64,000 nt of DNA from Lysinibacillus sp. G4S2 (GCF_030348505.1 NZ_JAUCFJ010000002.1:562001-626000); one strand, 5' to 3'; positions 35,375 through 44,690 are shown, counted from the first letter of the stretch. Notes: a model not told the origin generated them from the letters alone. Numbers and translations: made by a program.

Positions 35375-36637
35375 TTAGACTAGTAAGCCGAATAGTTGAA
35401 TGTCGTTGTTTACTTCTTTGTATTTGAAGCCAAACTCATTCATGCGTGCTAGTAATCCCTCGTAGTCATCACGATTACCAAGCTCGATTCCGACTAAGGC
35501 AGGACCACTTTCTTTGTTGTTTTTCTTTGTATACTCGAAAGTTGTGATGTCGTCATTGGGACCTACAACGCTTGTTAAGAATTGGCGAAGTGCGCCTGCT
35601 CGCTGTGGGAAGCTTACGATGAAGTAGTAGAGTAAGCCTTCGTGAATTAAAGATTTTTCTTTAATCTCCTGCATACGTCCGATGTCATTATTACCGCCAC
35701 TAATGATGATAACGATAGATTTGCCTTTAATTTCTTCCTTATAATAGTCGAGTGCCGCAACTGATAATGCTCCAGCAGGCTCTGCGATAATGGCGTGTTT
35801 ATTATAAAGATCTAAGATTGTTGTACATACTTTTCCTTCTGGTACTAGTACGATGTCGTCTAAATAGCGGCGACAAACATCATAAGTGTGATTGCCGACG
35901 CATTTTACTGCAGCACCATCTACGAACTTGTCAATCCAATCAAGTGCCACTGCACCGCCTTCTGCAAATGCAGCCTTCATACTGCCCGCCCCAGCAGGCT
36001 CTACACCGATAATTTTGCTAGTAGGGGAAAGGTTTTTCACGTAGGCAGAAACACCTGACATTAAGCCACCGCCACCGATACTACCAAATATGTAGTCGAT
36101 CGGTTCCTCCATGTCATTCATAATTTCAACGGCAACCGTTCCTTGGCCTGCGATGACATCAAAATCGTCAAATGGATGGATAAAGATTTTATCGTGTTGT
36201 TCACAGTAAGCTAATGCACTTTCTGCAGAATCATCAAACGTATCGCCCGCTAAAATAATTTCTACATAATCACGACCAAACATACGCACTTGATCAATTT
36301 TTTGCTTAGGTGTAGTTTGAGGCATAAAAATGCTTGCCTGAATTTTCAGTTGTGCACAGGCGTAAGCAACACCTTGGGCATGATTGCCCGCACTTGCACA
36401 AACAACACCAGCTTGGCGAGCATCTTCTTCAATTTTTTTAATCTTATAATAGGCACCTCGAAGTTTAAATGAGCGCACATGCTGTAAATCTTCGCGTTTA
36501 AAAAAAATATTAGCTCCGTATTTCTCGGATAAATATTCATTTTTTTGTAGCGGTGTGTGCACCACTACGTCTTTTAAGAAATGATGTGCAATCAAGATAT
36601 TTTCTACTTGCACGGTTCTAGCGTCAGTAGCTTCCAT
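35375..36637 (-). CDS. ilvA: threonine ammonia-lyase (biosynthetic threonine deaminase)
   Basis: A 420-residue fold-type II PLP enzyme that converts threonine to 2-oxobutanoate for isoleucine synthesis. Seen: the PLP lysine in RSFKLRGAYYK, SAGNHAQGVA, the phosphate-binding IGGGGLMSG and ISGGNNDIGRM. The C-terminal about 90 residues form one ACT-like regulatory domain (HEGLLYYFIVSFPQRAGALR), as in the short Bacillus type. The ATG at 36637 lies 9 bp after GGAGG; the ATG at 36646 touches that site. It is not linked to other ilv genes here. Together with kbl/tdh it gives this window two routes from threonine. Confidence 0.92.
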   Translation of the reverse strand: MEATDARTVQVENILIAHHFLKDVVVHTPLQKNEYLSEKYGANIFFKREDLQHVRSFKLRGAYYKIKKIEEDARQAGVVCASAGNHAQGVAYACAQLKIQASIFMPQTTPKQKIDQVRMFGRDYVEIILAGDTFDDSAESALAYCEQHDKIFIHPFDDFDVIAGQGTVAVEIMNDMEEPIDYIFGSIGGGGLMSGVSAYVKNLSPTSKIIGVEPAGAGSMKAAFAEGGAVALDWIDKFVDGAAVKCVGNHTYDVCRRYLDDIVLVPEGKVCTTILDLYNKHAIIAEPAGALSVAALDYYKEEIKGKSIVIIISGGNNDIGRMQEIKEKSLIHEGLLYYFIVSFPQRAGALRQFLTSVVGPNDDITTFEYTKKNNKESGPALVGIELGNRDDYEGLLARMNEFGFKYKEVNNDIQLFGLLV

Positions 36638-36866
36638 AGTATTCATCCTCCGTTATCCGTTTAAAACATTTATCTATGATAGCACACTTTATCAGCTTTT
36701 TGTCATTAATTTTTAGTAAATTCTAAATTTTCGGTGTCTATTTTAACTTCTTCTTTCGGCGGGGAGCCAAAATTTTTTATAGAAATAAAGGATACGCTTT
36801 TTTCTTCATAACGAAAATGGTCCAGCATATACTAGAATACTTTAGGACAAGTAGGAGGGTATGTAA

Positions 36867-37610
36867 TTGGAAATCATTCAAGGAATTCTATCTACATACA
36901 TTCAATTTTTCGATTGGGAAATGTGGAAAGAAGTTTTAACAGACCCCGTTTCTTGGGGGTTAATATCAACACTCATCATTATTGAAGGTTTACTTTCAGC
37001 AGATAATGCACTTGTCTTGGCTGTGTTGGTCAAACATTTACCAAACAAGCAACGTAAACGCGCATTAATGTATGGTATGTTAGGTGCTTACTTTTTCCGA
37101 TTCTTGTTTATCGGAATAGGCGTTTATTTAGTAGATTTTTGGTTTATTAAATTGCTAGGAGCTTTGTATCTAGGTTGGCTTTGTGTCGCCCATTTTTTAC
37201 AGATGGGGACAGAGGATAGTGTCAAGGAAGTCAAAAAATCAGGGTTGATGGTTCGTATCTTTGGAACGTTTTGGGCGACTGTTATTTCAGTAGAGTTAAT
37301 GGATATTGCCTTTTCAATTGATGCGATTTTTGCCGCATTTGCGATTTCTAATCAAATTTGGATATTACTAATCGGGGGGATGCTAGGAATATTAATGATG
37401 AGAACCATTGCAGGCCTATTTTTAATCATAATTGAAAAAATACCAGAACTAGAGACGGCGGCATTTATTATTATCGGCATTATTGCGCTGAAAATGCTAG
37501 TTAGTATCATTGGTGTTGAAGTTCCACACTATATGTTCTTTGTCGTTCTCATTATTGTATTTTCTCTAACTTTCCTTGTTCATATTTTAAAGAAATTAAA
37601 AGTCGCTTAA
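36867..37610 (+). CDS. TerC-family membrane protein (YceF/YkoY-like)
   Basis: A 247-residue protein with about seven membrane helices. The TerC signatures are visible: EGLLSADNALVLAVLVKHLP and VELMDIAFSIDAIFAAFAI, each with acidic residues inside a helix that probably bind metal. Relatives export manganese or supply metal to secreted proteins. The TTG start follows AGTAGGAGGGTATGTAA. A yybP-ykoY manganese riboswitch was looked for upstream (36700-36860) and not recognised. Confidence 0.88.
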   Translation: MEIIQGILSTYIQFFDWEMWKEVLTDPVSWGLISTLIIIEGLLSADNALVLAVLVKHLPNKQRKRALMYGMLGAYFFRFLFIGIGVYLVDFWFIKLLGALYLGWLCVAHFLQMGTEDSVKEVKKSGLMVRIFGTFWATVISVELMDIAFSIDAIFAAFAISNQIWILLIGGMLGILMMRTIAGLFLIIIEKIPELETAAFIIIGIIALKMLVSIIGVEVPHYMFFVVLIIVFSLTFLVHILKKLKVA

Positions 37611-37618
37611 ATAAAAAA

Positions 37619-37656
37619 GTTCTGTTCTCTTTAAAGAAAGAGGACAGAACCTTTTT
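37619..37656. terminator. bidirectional terminator between terC and bshB2
   Basis: Stem GTTCTGTTCTCTTT/AAAGAGGACAGAAC with an AAAG-type loop, flanked by A and T runs. Confidence 0.88.
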
Positions 37657-37661
37657 TATTT

Positions 37662-38351
37662 TTATTTTGCATAGTGGTCAGGGTTCACGATATAGAACTT
37701 TTCAACATTCAACCAGCTTTCGCTCATTGGCTCACCGTCATCAACGCGTTTTTCAGTTTCTTGCATCATCCAAGCAGTTTGGGACGCATGTGCTTGTAAT
37801 GCTTTAATTTTATCCGTCTTCATTTCACGAATATCGTAGACAACATGGGGCTCCCCATTTTTTTCAATGGTATCATTTGCAAAGGCACATCCTAACACTT
37901 GTGGACGTGCAGCTTTTGGCATACGACGCACAGCTTCTACTACGGCACGTGCTGTTGCCTCATGGTCAGGGTGAACTGCAAAACCAGGTAAGAATGTAAT
38001 GATAAGAGAAGGCATTAATTCCTCTATTAAACCTTCAACCAGCTTCACCATTTTTTCATCGTCTTCAAATTCAATCGTTTTATCACGGAAACCAAGCATA
38101 CGTAAATCTTGTATTCCCATAGCCTCTGCTGCCGCGATCAGCTCCTTGCGTCGAATTTCTGGCAAGGATTCACGTGTAGCAAAAGGTGGATTTCCTAAAT
38201 TACGACCCATTTCCCCTAAAGTTAAACAGGCATATGTAACAGGAGTATTCATTTTCTTTGTATAGTAGGCAATTGTTCCAGATACTGAAAATGCTTCATC
38301 ATCTGGGTGAGGGTAAACAATTAAAATATGACGTTGTGGTTGTAAATTCAA
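37662..38351 (-). CDS. bshB2: bacillithiol biosynthesis deacetylase BshB2
   Basis: A 229-residue LmbE/PIG-L zinc deacetylase. The metal motifs HPDDEA (near residue 15) and HPDHEATARAV (near 126) are intact. Sequence and neighbour match B. subtilis YojG (BshB2), which removes acetyl from GlcNAc-malate in bacillithiol synthesis. The TTG start follows AAGGGGGACGACTTTT. It lies 13 bp downstream of yojF, an arrangement conserved in Bacillus. Confidence 0.92.
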   Translation of the reverse strand: MNLQPQRHILIVYPHPDDEAFSVSGTIAYYTKKMNTPVTYACLTLGEMGRNLGNPPFATRESLPEIRRKELIAAAEAMGIQDLRMLGFRDKTIEFEDDEKMVKLVEGLIEELMPSLIITFLPGFAVHPDHEATARAVVEAVRRMPKAARPQVLGCAFANDTIEKNGEPHVVYDIREMKTDKIKALQAHASQTAWMMQETEKRVDDGEPMSESWLNVEKFYIVNPDHYAK

Positions 38352-38364
38352 AAAGTCGTCCCCC

Positions 38365-38715
38365 TTAATAAGTAAATGGCGTTTCGCTAATTTCTAGTGC
38401 TATCGCCAATTTACCAGAGTAGTCAAGCCCAGCCATTAATAAACGGCCTAAATCATCTAATTCAAAATGTGTGATGCCTTGAGCATAAACCCAGCCATGC
38501 GCCATTTTTAATCCGACACGATGGGGTGAATCATCTACCACTTTAGCAAGCTCATAGTTGATCTTGGCATTGCGAATAAAAGCACCTGCATTAAAAAATT
38601 TCTCATCAAAGTGTGCTGCATAAGAACCGTTCGTCGTCTCAAGATGAATATAAACGTCTTTGTTGGCGAAAGAATTTAATAATTCCTGCAACGTTTTTAC
38701 TTGTACTTCTTGCAC
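38365..38715 (-). CDS. yojF: YojF (DUF1806) family protein
   Basis: A 116-residue soluble protein that always travels with bshB2; its exact role is not known. Seen: the conserved GAFIRNAKINYELAKV and GLKMAHGWVYAQGITHFEL. The GTG start is preceded by GAGAGGAGTGTTAAG. It is the first gene of the two-gene yojF-bshB2 operon. The 38716-39249 stretch upstream is AT-rich with no recognisable gene. Confidence 0.85.
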   Translation of the reverse strand: MQEVQVKTLQELLNSFANKDVYIHLETTNGSYAAHFDEKFFNAGAFIRNAKINYELAKVVDDSPHRVGLKMAHGWVYAQGITHFELDDLGRLLMAGLDYSGKLAIALEISETPFTY

Positions 38716-39249
38716 CTTAACACTCCTCTCGATTATTTCTCCTTTAAGTATAGTAAAAAAAATTCACAAAGGGAAATTGAATGCCTCTTTATAATAACTC
38801 GGATTTCCTAAAAAAATTTAGAATGCTTGTTCATGTAGAATCTTTAATGAATTTGTTTTAAGGATCGTATTGGATTTTTTAAAAAGTTCTTTAGGATAAA
38901 ACCTCCATAATCGTTATGTAAGATTTTATAAATGCTGCAGGTAGTAAGAGAGTCCAGAAACGCTGTCAAACCAATTGTGTATAAAATCCTGTATAAACAA
39001 TAACTAGTGATTCAAACGAAAAGGCAGTAACGACAAGGGTTTATCCTTTATCGTCACGGGCTAATTCTGTTGTTATGTCAAGTCGCAATGAGTAGCGTAT
39101 GGTTTATAATGTTATATTGTTAGACTGTAATAAATATGGAAGGGGATTTCAAAATAGAAATTCGAATTCTTAAGAGTTGCAGAACGGATTCTTATTCAAC
39201 TAACGTAAGTAGGATAATTTAATAAGGATTAAATTTAGGAGGTGGATAA

Positions 39250-39738
39250 ATGAGTTTTTGTTCATTTATAGCAACAAATTATGAAATGCCAGAATTAAAA
39301 ACAAAAGCAAAGTATATTACTGTTAAGGAAGCTATTGGATTAGAAATAAAACCACATGAGTTGGTACCTTGGGAGAAGATGGACCCTAATGCCAAAATAT
39401 TATTTGTTGGAAATGAAGATGACTTAAATGAATTGGTCATTAAAAAGGACGCTTACTATGATGTAAGTGGATATACAAGTTATCCATTCATTTATGAAGT
39501 GAATTTTATCTATTCGGAATTGAGGGCAAAGCAATTACTGGAGTACCTAAAAGAAAATATTAGAGAAGGACAGATATTAGAGCTATGGAGAGTATGGGTT
39601 GGTCATGACGATAATGAAATAAATATACCGTATATTAGATGTCACTATGAAGAATTATCTCTAATCCATCTGGTACAAATGTACAATTGGAACCATGAAA
39701 AATATAAAGAACAATATTGTATAGTATTAGAAAGATAA
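39250..39738 (+). CDS. hypothetical protein, possibly immunity-like
   Basis: A 162-residue acidic soluble protein with a strong ribosome site (TTTAGGAGGTGGATAA). No signal or membrane helix. Aromatic- and acid-rich character (LVPWEKMDPNAKILFVGNED; YIRCHYEELSLIHLVQMYNW) and isolation among repeats recall orphan immunity proteins of polymorphic toxin systems, but no specific family is recognised. Confidence 0.65.
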   Translation: MSFCSFIATNYEMPELKTKAKYITVKEAIGLEIKPHELVPWEKMDPNAKILFVGNEDDLNELVIKKDAYYDVSGYTSYPFIYEVNFIYSELRAKQLLEYLKENIREGQILELWRVWVGHDDNEINIPYIRCHYEELSLIHLVQMYNWNHEKYKEQYCIVLER

Positions 39739-39836
39739 AAATATAAGCAATTCTTCTAACGAGGTGTTATGAACAAATTTGTGAAGAAACGTACACTAAC
39801 TGTAAAGAATGGTTAAATGAAATAGGGAGGGAGATA

Positions 39837-39995
39837 ATGGATAATCAATTTTTTGTAGGTTGGGGTACATTGGCGTTGATAAATGCTGCACTTGCACAAG
39901 GGAAGAATAGAACGGGGTTAAATTGGTTTTTACTTTCTCTTTTATTAGGTCCATTGGCAACACTAATTTTGTTATTTGTTGAAAAGAGACAGTAA
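39837..39995 (+). CDS. small hydrophobic protein, 52 residues
   Basis: Starts MDNQFFVGWGTLALINAALA, continues with a short polar loop QGKNRTGLNWF and a membrane helix LLSLLLGPLATLILLFVEKR. The ATG follows ATAGGGAGGGAGATA. Two hydrophobic segments around a conserved-looking GLNWFLLSLLLGPLATL make it look like a real small membrane protein; function unknown. It is too short for usual gene callers. Confidence 0.65.
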   Translation: MDNQFFVGWGTLALINAALAQGKNRTGLNWFLLSLLLGPLATLILLFVEKRQ

Positions 39996-40083
39996 TAATA
40001 CATATTCACGATAATTGATATAAGTTAATAAAGTGAGAAGTCGATTATAGATTGGTTTATTTTTTACTAAATTGAAAAGGGAT

Positions 40084-40386
40084 GGCTCTTCACCATAACG
40101 TGTGGTTGATTTCTTTGCTAGAAAGAGCTTGTTTTTCGATAAAAGCCCAAAAAGTTTCGATAAAATGAGATTTTGTTTCGATAAAAGCTCAAATAGTTTC
40201 GATAAAGAGCGATTTTGTTTCGATAAATCCCTGATGTGATGCTCTTAGTCTTCGTTCCTCTACATGCACGCCGCAGGGTCTCATCTGTAACGCTAATCCC
40301 TAAGGAGTCGCCCAGTCGGAACGAAGATCAATTAATACATGGCATATGTTTTAACAAATGTCATCCACAACTTTTGGTGATGACCC
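40084..40386. repeat. family A element containing a 21-bp array
   Basis: Left end GGCTCTTCACCATAACGTGT, GGTTGATTTC; then array 6; then GATGTGATGCTCTTAGTCTT, GAGTCGCCCAGTCGGAACGA; right end AAATGTCATCCACAACTTTT followed by GGTGATGACC. The element shows directly that a 21-bp array can be the interior module of family A. Confidence 0.8.
40138..40232. repeat. tandem array 6: CGATAAA core every 21 bp
   Basis: GATAAA starts at 40138, 40159, 40180, 40201 and 40222, with alternating spacers (CGATAAAAGCCCAAAAAGTT and CGATAAAATGAGATTTTGTT). Same core as arrays 4 and 5. Confidence 0.9.
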
Positions 40387-40468
40387 AAAGAGGTGTTAAA
40401 AATGTAATTTATTGGACGATGATTGATATGTATTACAAATGATGTAAAATGTTAGGGGTGTAAATTAA

Positions 40469-40810
40469 ATGGTTTCTATGGAAGATATGAGTATAAGGTT
40501 ATTAATCCTTCGAGGAGCTTACGGATACAAAGGTTTTACTGAGCAAGTTGGAGAAAATATGTACAAAGTTGATACGAAAGCTTTTAAAGAAACGATAGAA
40601 AATGCAAAAGAACCAATTGATGCTAGTAAAGTTTCAAAGTTATCATCCAATCAAATTAAAACGTTACAAGGTGCTCCAAGTGGTAGTTGGTTAGTTCCTT
40701 TATTAAATAGAATGGGACAATTGGGAATGATGGATTTACGTGAGGGACTAGTCAACCCTAAATTATTCCAATATACTTCCACAATGAATGCTTATAAAAA
40801 ATCGATTTAA
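40469..40810 (+). CDS. hypothetical protein, 113 residues
   Basis: Soluble protein with no recognised domain. Seen: RLLILRGAYGYKGFTEQVGE, a Lys-rich middle and GSWLVPLLNRMGQLGMMDL with a C-terminal FQYTSTMNAYKK. The ATG follows TTAGGGGTGTAAATTAA. It has its own terminator. It may be a leftover C-terminal domain of a larger protein, but nothing upstream continues the frame. Confidence 0.6.
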   Translation: MVSMEDMSIRLLILRGAYGYKGFTEQVGENMYKVDTKAFKETIENAKEPIDASKVSKLSSNQIKTLQGAPSGSWLVPLLNRMGQLGMMDLREGLVNPKLFQYTSTMNAYKKSI

Positions 40811-40825
40811 GCCATAATGAAAATA

Positions 40826-40873
40826 AAAGGCATTAACGAGAAAGTATAAATCCTTATCGTTAATGCCTTTTTC
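40826..40873 (+). terminator. intrinsic terminator after the 113-residue gene
   Basis: Stem AAAAGGCATTAACGA/TCGTTAATGCCTTTT followed by T. Confidence 0.85.
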
Positions 40874-40889
40874 TAATGTTTGTATGGGA

Positions 40890-40952
40890 ATATATAAGGC
40901 AAGAAACACAAAGCCTCCGAACGCAATTATGCCGAGGCATAATTGATCGAAT
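40890..40952. repeat. family B element fragment
   Basis: AAAGCCTCCGAACGCAATTA followed by TGCCGAGGCATAATTGAT, the terminal block of family B (compare 43.85 and 51.67 kb). The stretch 40953-41250 has no convincing gene but contains ATGTTGAAGGGAA and, 80 bp later, TTCCTTCAACAT (a long hairpin), then the terminator at 41250. Confidence 0.6.
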
Positions 40953-41249
40953 GACTACTTTTAGAGCAATATTCTTGAAAAAATTTTTGTAATGTATCAA
41001 TATAATGAATGTGAAAGCAATTTTGTACAAAATGTGGTGTTTTGTATTGTATACGGTTTCACAAATAAAAAGATACTGCGACCATGATTTCTTCCTAAAC
41101 CGACAGTTAGGCAGCGTGTAATGTTGAAGGGAATTATAAACTACGTAATAACTAATTCTATCTTGGTACAATAGATGACGTTCCTTCAACATTGATATGT
41201 GTAGCTGTGATAAGGGAAGAAGACGGAAACTCATTATCATAGTATAGTA

Positions 41250-41295
41250 AAAAAGCCGCGATTCTCTTTTATGACGGAGAATCGCGGCTTTTAAT
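41250..41295 (+). terminator. strong terminator without an obvious gene
   Basis: Stem AAAGCCGCGATTCTC/GAGAATCGCGGCTTT with a 10-base loop and T-rich tail. It could serve the minus-strand gene at 41468 (bidirectional) or an unannotated small RNA on the plus strand. Confidence 0.85.
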
Positions 41296-41467
41296 AATTG
41301 TTAAAAAAACTATAGATTTTTAATCCAAAGGCAAAGTTTTCGTCTGGGCTAAAGTGCTACATCCTCGAGATAGCTTTGATTCCTCGGACAAAAGTGGTGG
41401 AGCGCTTACTTTTATTTCGGACTCCCCAGTGCATTTGATTTTAGTAGATTTCAGGAGTATGTATTTA

Positions 41468-41749
41468 TTAAAATCGGTTAAGCTTGCGTTCTATAGAATC
41501 TAGGCGATTGTTGACACTTTGTAGTTGTTTACACATTTGTTTAAATTGTAGATTTTGATCCTGTGTTTTTGCCTTTTTTTCGTGTGCCAATTCCTCTTCC
41601 TCCTGCAAGGCTAATATCGTGGCGAGGGTTGATAATGCGTAACCTAACGTTAAAACAATGGAAGAAATTACTTCTACTTTAGAAGAGGTTAATTCTCCTG
41701 AGAGTAAATCGGGTTCTTCAATTAATTTTTCATATTTTTGCTTTTTCAT
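41468..41749 (-). CDS. small protein with membrane helix and coiled coil
   Basis: A 93-residue protein: a charged N-terminus (MKKQKYEKLIEEPDLLSGEL), one hydrophobic helix (VISSIVLTLGYALSTLATIL) and a coiled-coil tail with the heptad QMCKQLQSVNNRLDSIERKL. The ATG at 41749 follows GGGAGGGGTAAAA. Function unknown; the shape fits a small membrane-tethered adaptor. The 41296-41467 stretch beyond its stop holds no clear feature. Confidence 0.7.
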   Translation of the reverse strand: MKKQKYEKLIEEPDLLSGELTSSKVEVISSIVLTLGYALSTLATILALQEEEELAHEKKAKTQDQNLQFKQMCKQLQSVNNRLDSIERKLNRF

Positions 41750-41920
41750 TTTTACCCCTCCCATATACAGCTAATATATGGCATAAGAAATGGTAGCGTA
41801 TCTTGTCCTGTGCTTTTTGCATTTGAAGTACTAATCATCCACTGTTAAGTTAAAATTTGTAATTTTCTAATAATAAAATTGATAATTATGGGGAAATAGA
41901 GCATTATAGTAGAAATAAAG

Positions 41921-42095
41921 GCGTAAGGTTGATTTCCGTTCCAACTACCGCTTGGGCCAAAGGGGATGTTGGTCACGAAGGCGTTATAACAGGGCGTGAT
42001 GTTTTTAGACTTCGTTCCTCTATGAGCTCGCGCAATCAACTTATAGACAAGGTATACGTCTTTACAAATGTCATTCACAACTTTTGGTGATGAAC
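41921..42095. repeat. family A element
   Basis: AAGGTTGATTTCCGTTCCAA, GTTGGTCACGAAGGCGTTAT, GTTTTTAGACTTCGTTCCTC, GCGCAATCAACTTATAGACA and ACAAATGTCATTCACAACTT with TTGGTGATGAACC at the right end. Confidence 0.8.
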
Positions 42096-42129
42096 CGAAA
42101 TAAAACAGTAGTTTATAGGGGGAATGGAT

Positions 42130-42663
42130 GTGAATAAAGGCTCTAAATATTGTAGAGAATCAAGAGTTATGCGTACAAGTCGAGTTTTTCCGAATGATGT
42201 TAACAATCATAATACACTGTTTGGCGGTCGATTAATGAGTGATATCGATCAGGTAGCTTCAATTTCAGCTGCTAAGCATAGTCGTAGAGATTCCGTGACA
42301 GCCTCAACGGATTCTGTCGATTTCCTACATCCAATTCGCCCAACTGATTCTGTATACTTCGAGTCTTATGTAACATGGACAGGAACGTCTTCAATGGAGG
42401 TTTTCGTAAAGGTCATTGCTGAAAATTTGAAAACAGGAGAACGAAAGGTAGCAGCAACAGCATTTTTAACCTTTGTCGCATTAGATGAAAATAATAAACC
42501 AGCCCCAGTTCCACGCGTCATCCCTGAAACAGTAGAGGAGACAAAGCTACATGAAACTGCATCTGAACGAGCAAAGGCGCGTGCAGAGCGTAAAAAAGAA
42601 AGTAAGGCATTGGCTCAATTCATTTCGATGAACGATCCATGGGATATTACCGGCTCGAAATGA
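42130..42663 (+). CDS. acyl-CoA thioesterase (hotdog, YkhA/BACH type)
   Basis: A 177-residue hotdog-fold thioesterase that hydrolyses acyl-CoA. Seen: PNDVNNHNTLFGGRLMSDID, with the catalytic-region NTLFGG, then SVDFLHPIRPTDSVYFESYV and a C-terminal basic/acidic helix. The GTG at 42130 is 8 bp after AGGGGG; the ATG at 42124 is too close. The length matches B. subtilis YkhA. It is a single gene. Confidence 0.87.
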   Translation: MNKGSKYCRESRVMRTSRVFPNDVNNHNTLFGGRLMSDIDQVASISAAKHSRRDSVTASTDSVDFLHPIRPTDSVYFESYVTWTGTSSMEVFVKVIAENLKTGERKVAATAFLTFVALDENNKPAPVPRVIPETVEETKLHETASERAKARAERKKESKALAQFISMNDPWDITGSK

Positions 42664-42683
42664 TGGAGAACTATTCTATGTAA

Positions 42684-42731
42684 AAGAGGCATCTGGTTAG
42701 CAAAACGCCTTCTAATCAGATGCCTTTTATG
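42684..42731. terminator. terminator between convergent thioesterase and pdxK
   Basis: Stem AAGAGGCATCTG/CAGATGCCTTTT with a 21-base loop. Confidence 0.8.
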
Positions 42732-42732
42732 T

Positions 42733-43563
42733 TTAAATTTCTGTCACTGTTACTTGTGGTGCGCCAAATCGAGATTTTGCACCGTGCGTAACTGGACCGA
42801 CATAGTCATTTAATGCCCAACCGTGAGCAATTGCAGCTGATACAAATTCTTTTGCTTCGATAACAGCCTCTGGCACTGAAAGACCGTTTGCAAGGTTTGC
42901 TGTCACAGAAGCAGCAAATGTACAGCCAGCCCCATGGTTATAAGTAGATTCGATTTTTTCAGATTCTAATAAGTAGAATTTTTCACCGTCGAAGAATAAG
43001 TCGGTTGCTTTTTCAGTAGCTAACGCTTTTCCGCCTTTAATGACAACAGCTTTAGCACCTAGCTCATGAATTTTACGAGCTGCTATTTTCATCTCTTCGA
43101 TTGTTTTTGGAGTTCCAGTTCCTGCTAATTGTCCAGCCTCAAACAGGTTTGGTGTTGTCACTGTAGCCAATGGTAAAAGATGTTGAATCATCGCATCTGT
43201 GTTACCAGGGTTTAATACTTCATCGTCCCCTTTACATACCATTACAGGGTCAATAACAACATTTGGTGTACCAGATTTTGAGATAGCATCACCAGCGATA
43301 CGAATGATTTCTTCAGTTGACAGCATACCAGTTTTTATTGCGTCAATGCCTGTTGAAAGAGCCGTATCGATTTGCTTTTGTAAAAGCTCGGTTGGCAATG
43401 GAGTTACATTATGTGCCCAACCGTTTGGATCCATTGTTACGACAACCGTTAATGCCACCATGCCATATGTTCCATGTTCTTGGAATGTTTTAAGATCGGC
43501 TTGCATACCTGCGCCGCCTGATGTATCTGAACCAGCAATCGTTAAAGTTTTTTTAAGAGCCAT
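42733..43563 (-). CDS. pdxK: pyridoxine/pyridoxal kinase (ThiD-like, PdxK)
   Basis: A 276-residue ribokinase-family enzyme. Seen: LTIAGSDTSGGAGMQADLKT, DPVMVCKGDDEVL, ITPNL-like TTPNLFEAGQ and the anion hole THE motif form YNHGAGCTFAA. GAGC instead of the GTGC of true ThiD, and overall match to the Bacillus enzyme once called ThiD, favour pyridoxine kinase; HMP kinase activity is a side possibility. The ATG at 43563 follows AAGGGGATCTTTCAC; the frame extends 14 codons upstream without a ribosome site. Confidence 0.87.
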   Translation of the reverse strand: MALKKTLTIAGSDTSGGAGMQADLKTFQEHGTYGMVALTVVVTMDPNGWAHNVTPLPTELLQKQIDTALSTGIDAIKTGMLSTEEIIRIAGDAISKSGTPNVVIDPVMVCKGDDEVLNPGNTDAMIQHLLPLATVTTPNLFEAGQLAGTGTPKTIEEMKIAARKIHELGAKAVVIKGGKALATEKATDLFFDGEKFYLLESEKIESTYNHGAGCTFAASVTANLANGLSVPEAVIEAKEFVSAAIAHGWALNDYVGPVTHGAKSRFGAPQVTVTEI

Positions 43564-43675
43564 GTGAAAGATCCCCTTTATAAATGAATTCGTTAAAATT
43601 ACCATCTAGTATAGTCTTATTCTGATTCTATCAAAATAGTCAGAATGAGATATTTTTGTAAGGTCAGTTTTAACA

Positions 43676-43872
43676 CCTTTCAGCCAGTGTTCAAACATCT
43701 GTTGAAATAGAGAAGCTCAATTAAGAACGCCACGTCCTGTAGCAATGACTAAGTGATCAACATCATGTTGTTGCTGCCGCTACGCTTTCGCACAAAAAAC
43801 ATTCCGGTAAAGGAGTTCTTTGTACAAGCACAAAGCAGATTCCGGACGCTTTTATGTCGAGGTATAATTGAT
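43676..43872. repeat. family B element
   Basis: CAGCCAGTGTTCAAACATCT, GTTGAAATAGAG, GCCACGTCCTGTAGCAATGA, then a minus-strand GCGAAAGCGTAGCGGCAGCA block, and the end GATTCCGGACGCTTTTATGT with CGAGGTATAATTGAT. It lies between pdxK and ung. Confidence 0.7.
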
Positions 43873-43936
43873 CTGATGCTTGAATTCAACATTATTTTTT
43901 TGTACCGTTGTAAGAAGAGAAAGGGGCTTATATTAG

Positions 43937-44614
43937 ATGAAAGAAGTATTCCCGAATGATTGGCAAGCAATACTTGCAGATGAATTAGAAAAAACATACT
44001 ATACGAAGCTAAGTCAATTTCTAGCACATGAATATTCAACACAAACAATTTATCCACCAATGAATGATGTAATGAATGCATTTTCTACGTCAGCTTATCA
44101 AGATGTAAAGGTCGTGATTTTAGGTCAGGACCCATATCATGGATCCAACCAAGCACATGGATTAAGTTTTTCGGTCATGCCAGGAATTCCACATCCACCA
44201 AGCTTGCGAAATATGCTACAAGAATTACAAGATGATCTTGGGTATGCAATCCCTCAAAACGGTACATTAACAAAATGGGCGGAGCAAGGTGTAATGTTAT
44301 TGAACACTGTATTAACTGTTCGAGCAGGTCAGGCGAATTCTCATAAAAATCAAGGCTGGGAGCAATTTACGGATGCTGTTATCGATAAGTTAGCATCAAG
44401 AGAACAACCAATTATTTTTGTGCTTTGGGGCAAACCGGCACAACGAAAAAAACAATTAATTCGTAAATACTCAACGCCACATTTCATTATAGAAGCACCT
44501 CATCCGAGTCCACTTAGTGCTTATCGAGGATTTTTTGGCAGTAAGCCGTATTCGAAAATCAATGCACAGTTAGTGGAGTGGGGAGAGCAGCCAATTGATT
44601 GGTGTCTAGCTTAG
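43937..44614 (+). CDS. ung: uracil-DNA glycosylase
   Basis: A 225-residue family 1 UDG that removes uracil from DNA. Seen: the water-activating motif [17 protein letters not shown], the uracil-binding LLNTVLTVR and the minor groove loop [18 protein letters not shown]. The ATG follows AGAAGAGAAAGGGGCTTATATTAG. It leads the block ung, small Cys protein, ywdI, ywdK, matching the ywd region of Bacillus. Confidence 0.96.
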   Translation: MKEVFPNDWQAILADELEKTYYTKLSQFLAHEYSTQTIYPPMNDVMNAFSTSAYQDVKVVILGQDPYHGSNQAHGLSFSVMPGIPHPPSLRNMLQELQDDLGYAIPQNGTLTKWAEQGVMLLNTVLTVRAGQANSHKNQGWEQFTDAVIDKLASREQPIIFVLWGKPAQRKKQLIRKYSTPHFIIEAPHPSPLSAYRGFFGSKPYSKINAQLVEWGEQPIDWCLA

Positions 44615-44690
44615 ATTGGCACAAATCGTTTACTTTATACACTTAAGGATTCATGTTACAGTTAATAATAGAAGAAAGTGAGGGGCAACA

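Noticed and set aside
35172-35378. Lys/Asp-rich 68-residue frame after the NERD gene
   Set aside because: Consists of array 5 units read in frame (DKQEKSF-type repeats).
36700-36866. yybP-ykoY manganese riboswitch upstream of the terC gene
   Set aside because: Only a short GGCGGGGAGCC was seen; the paired conserved loops of the aptamer could not be built.
43749-44081. Minus-strand frame overlapping the start of ung and the family B element
   Set aside because: It runs through repeat DNA and antisense to a clear ung gene.
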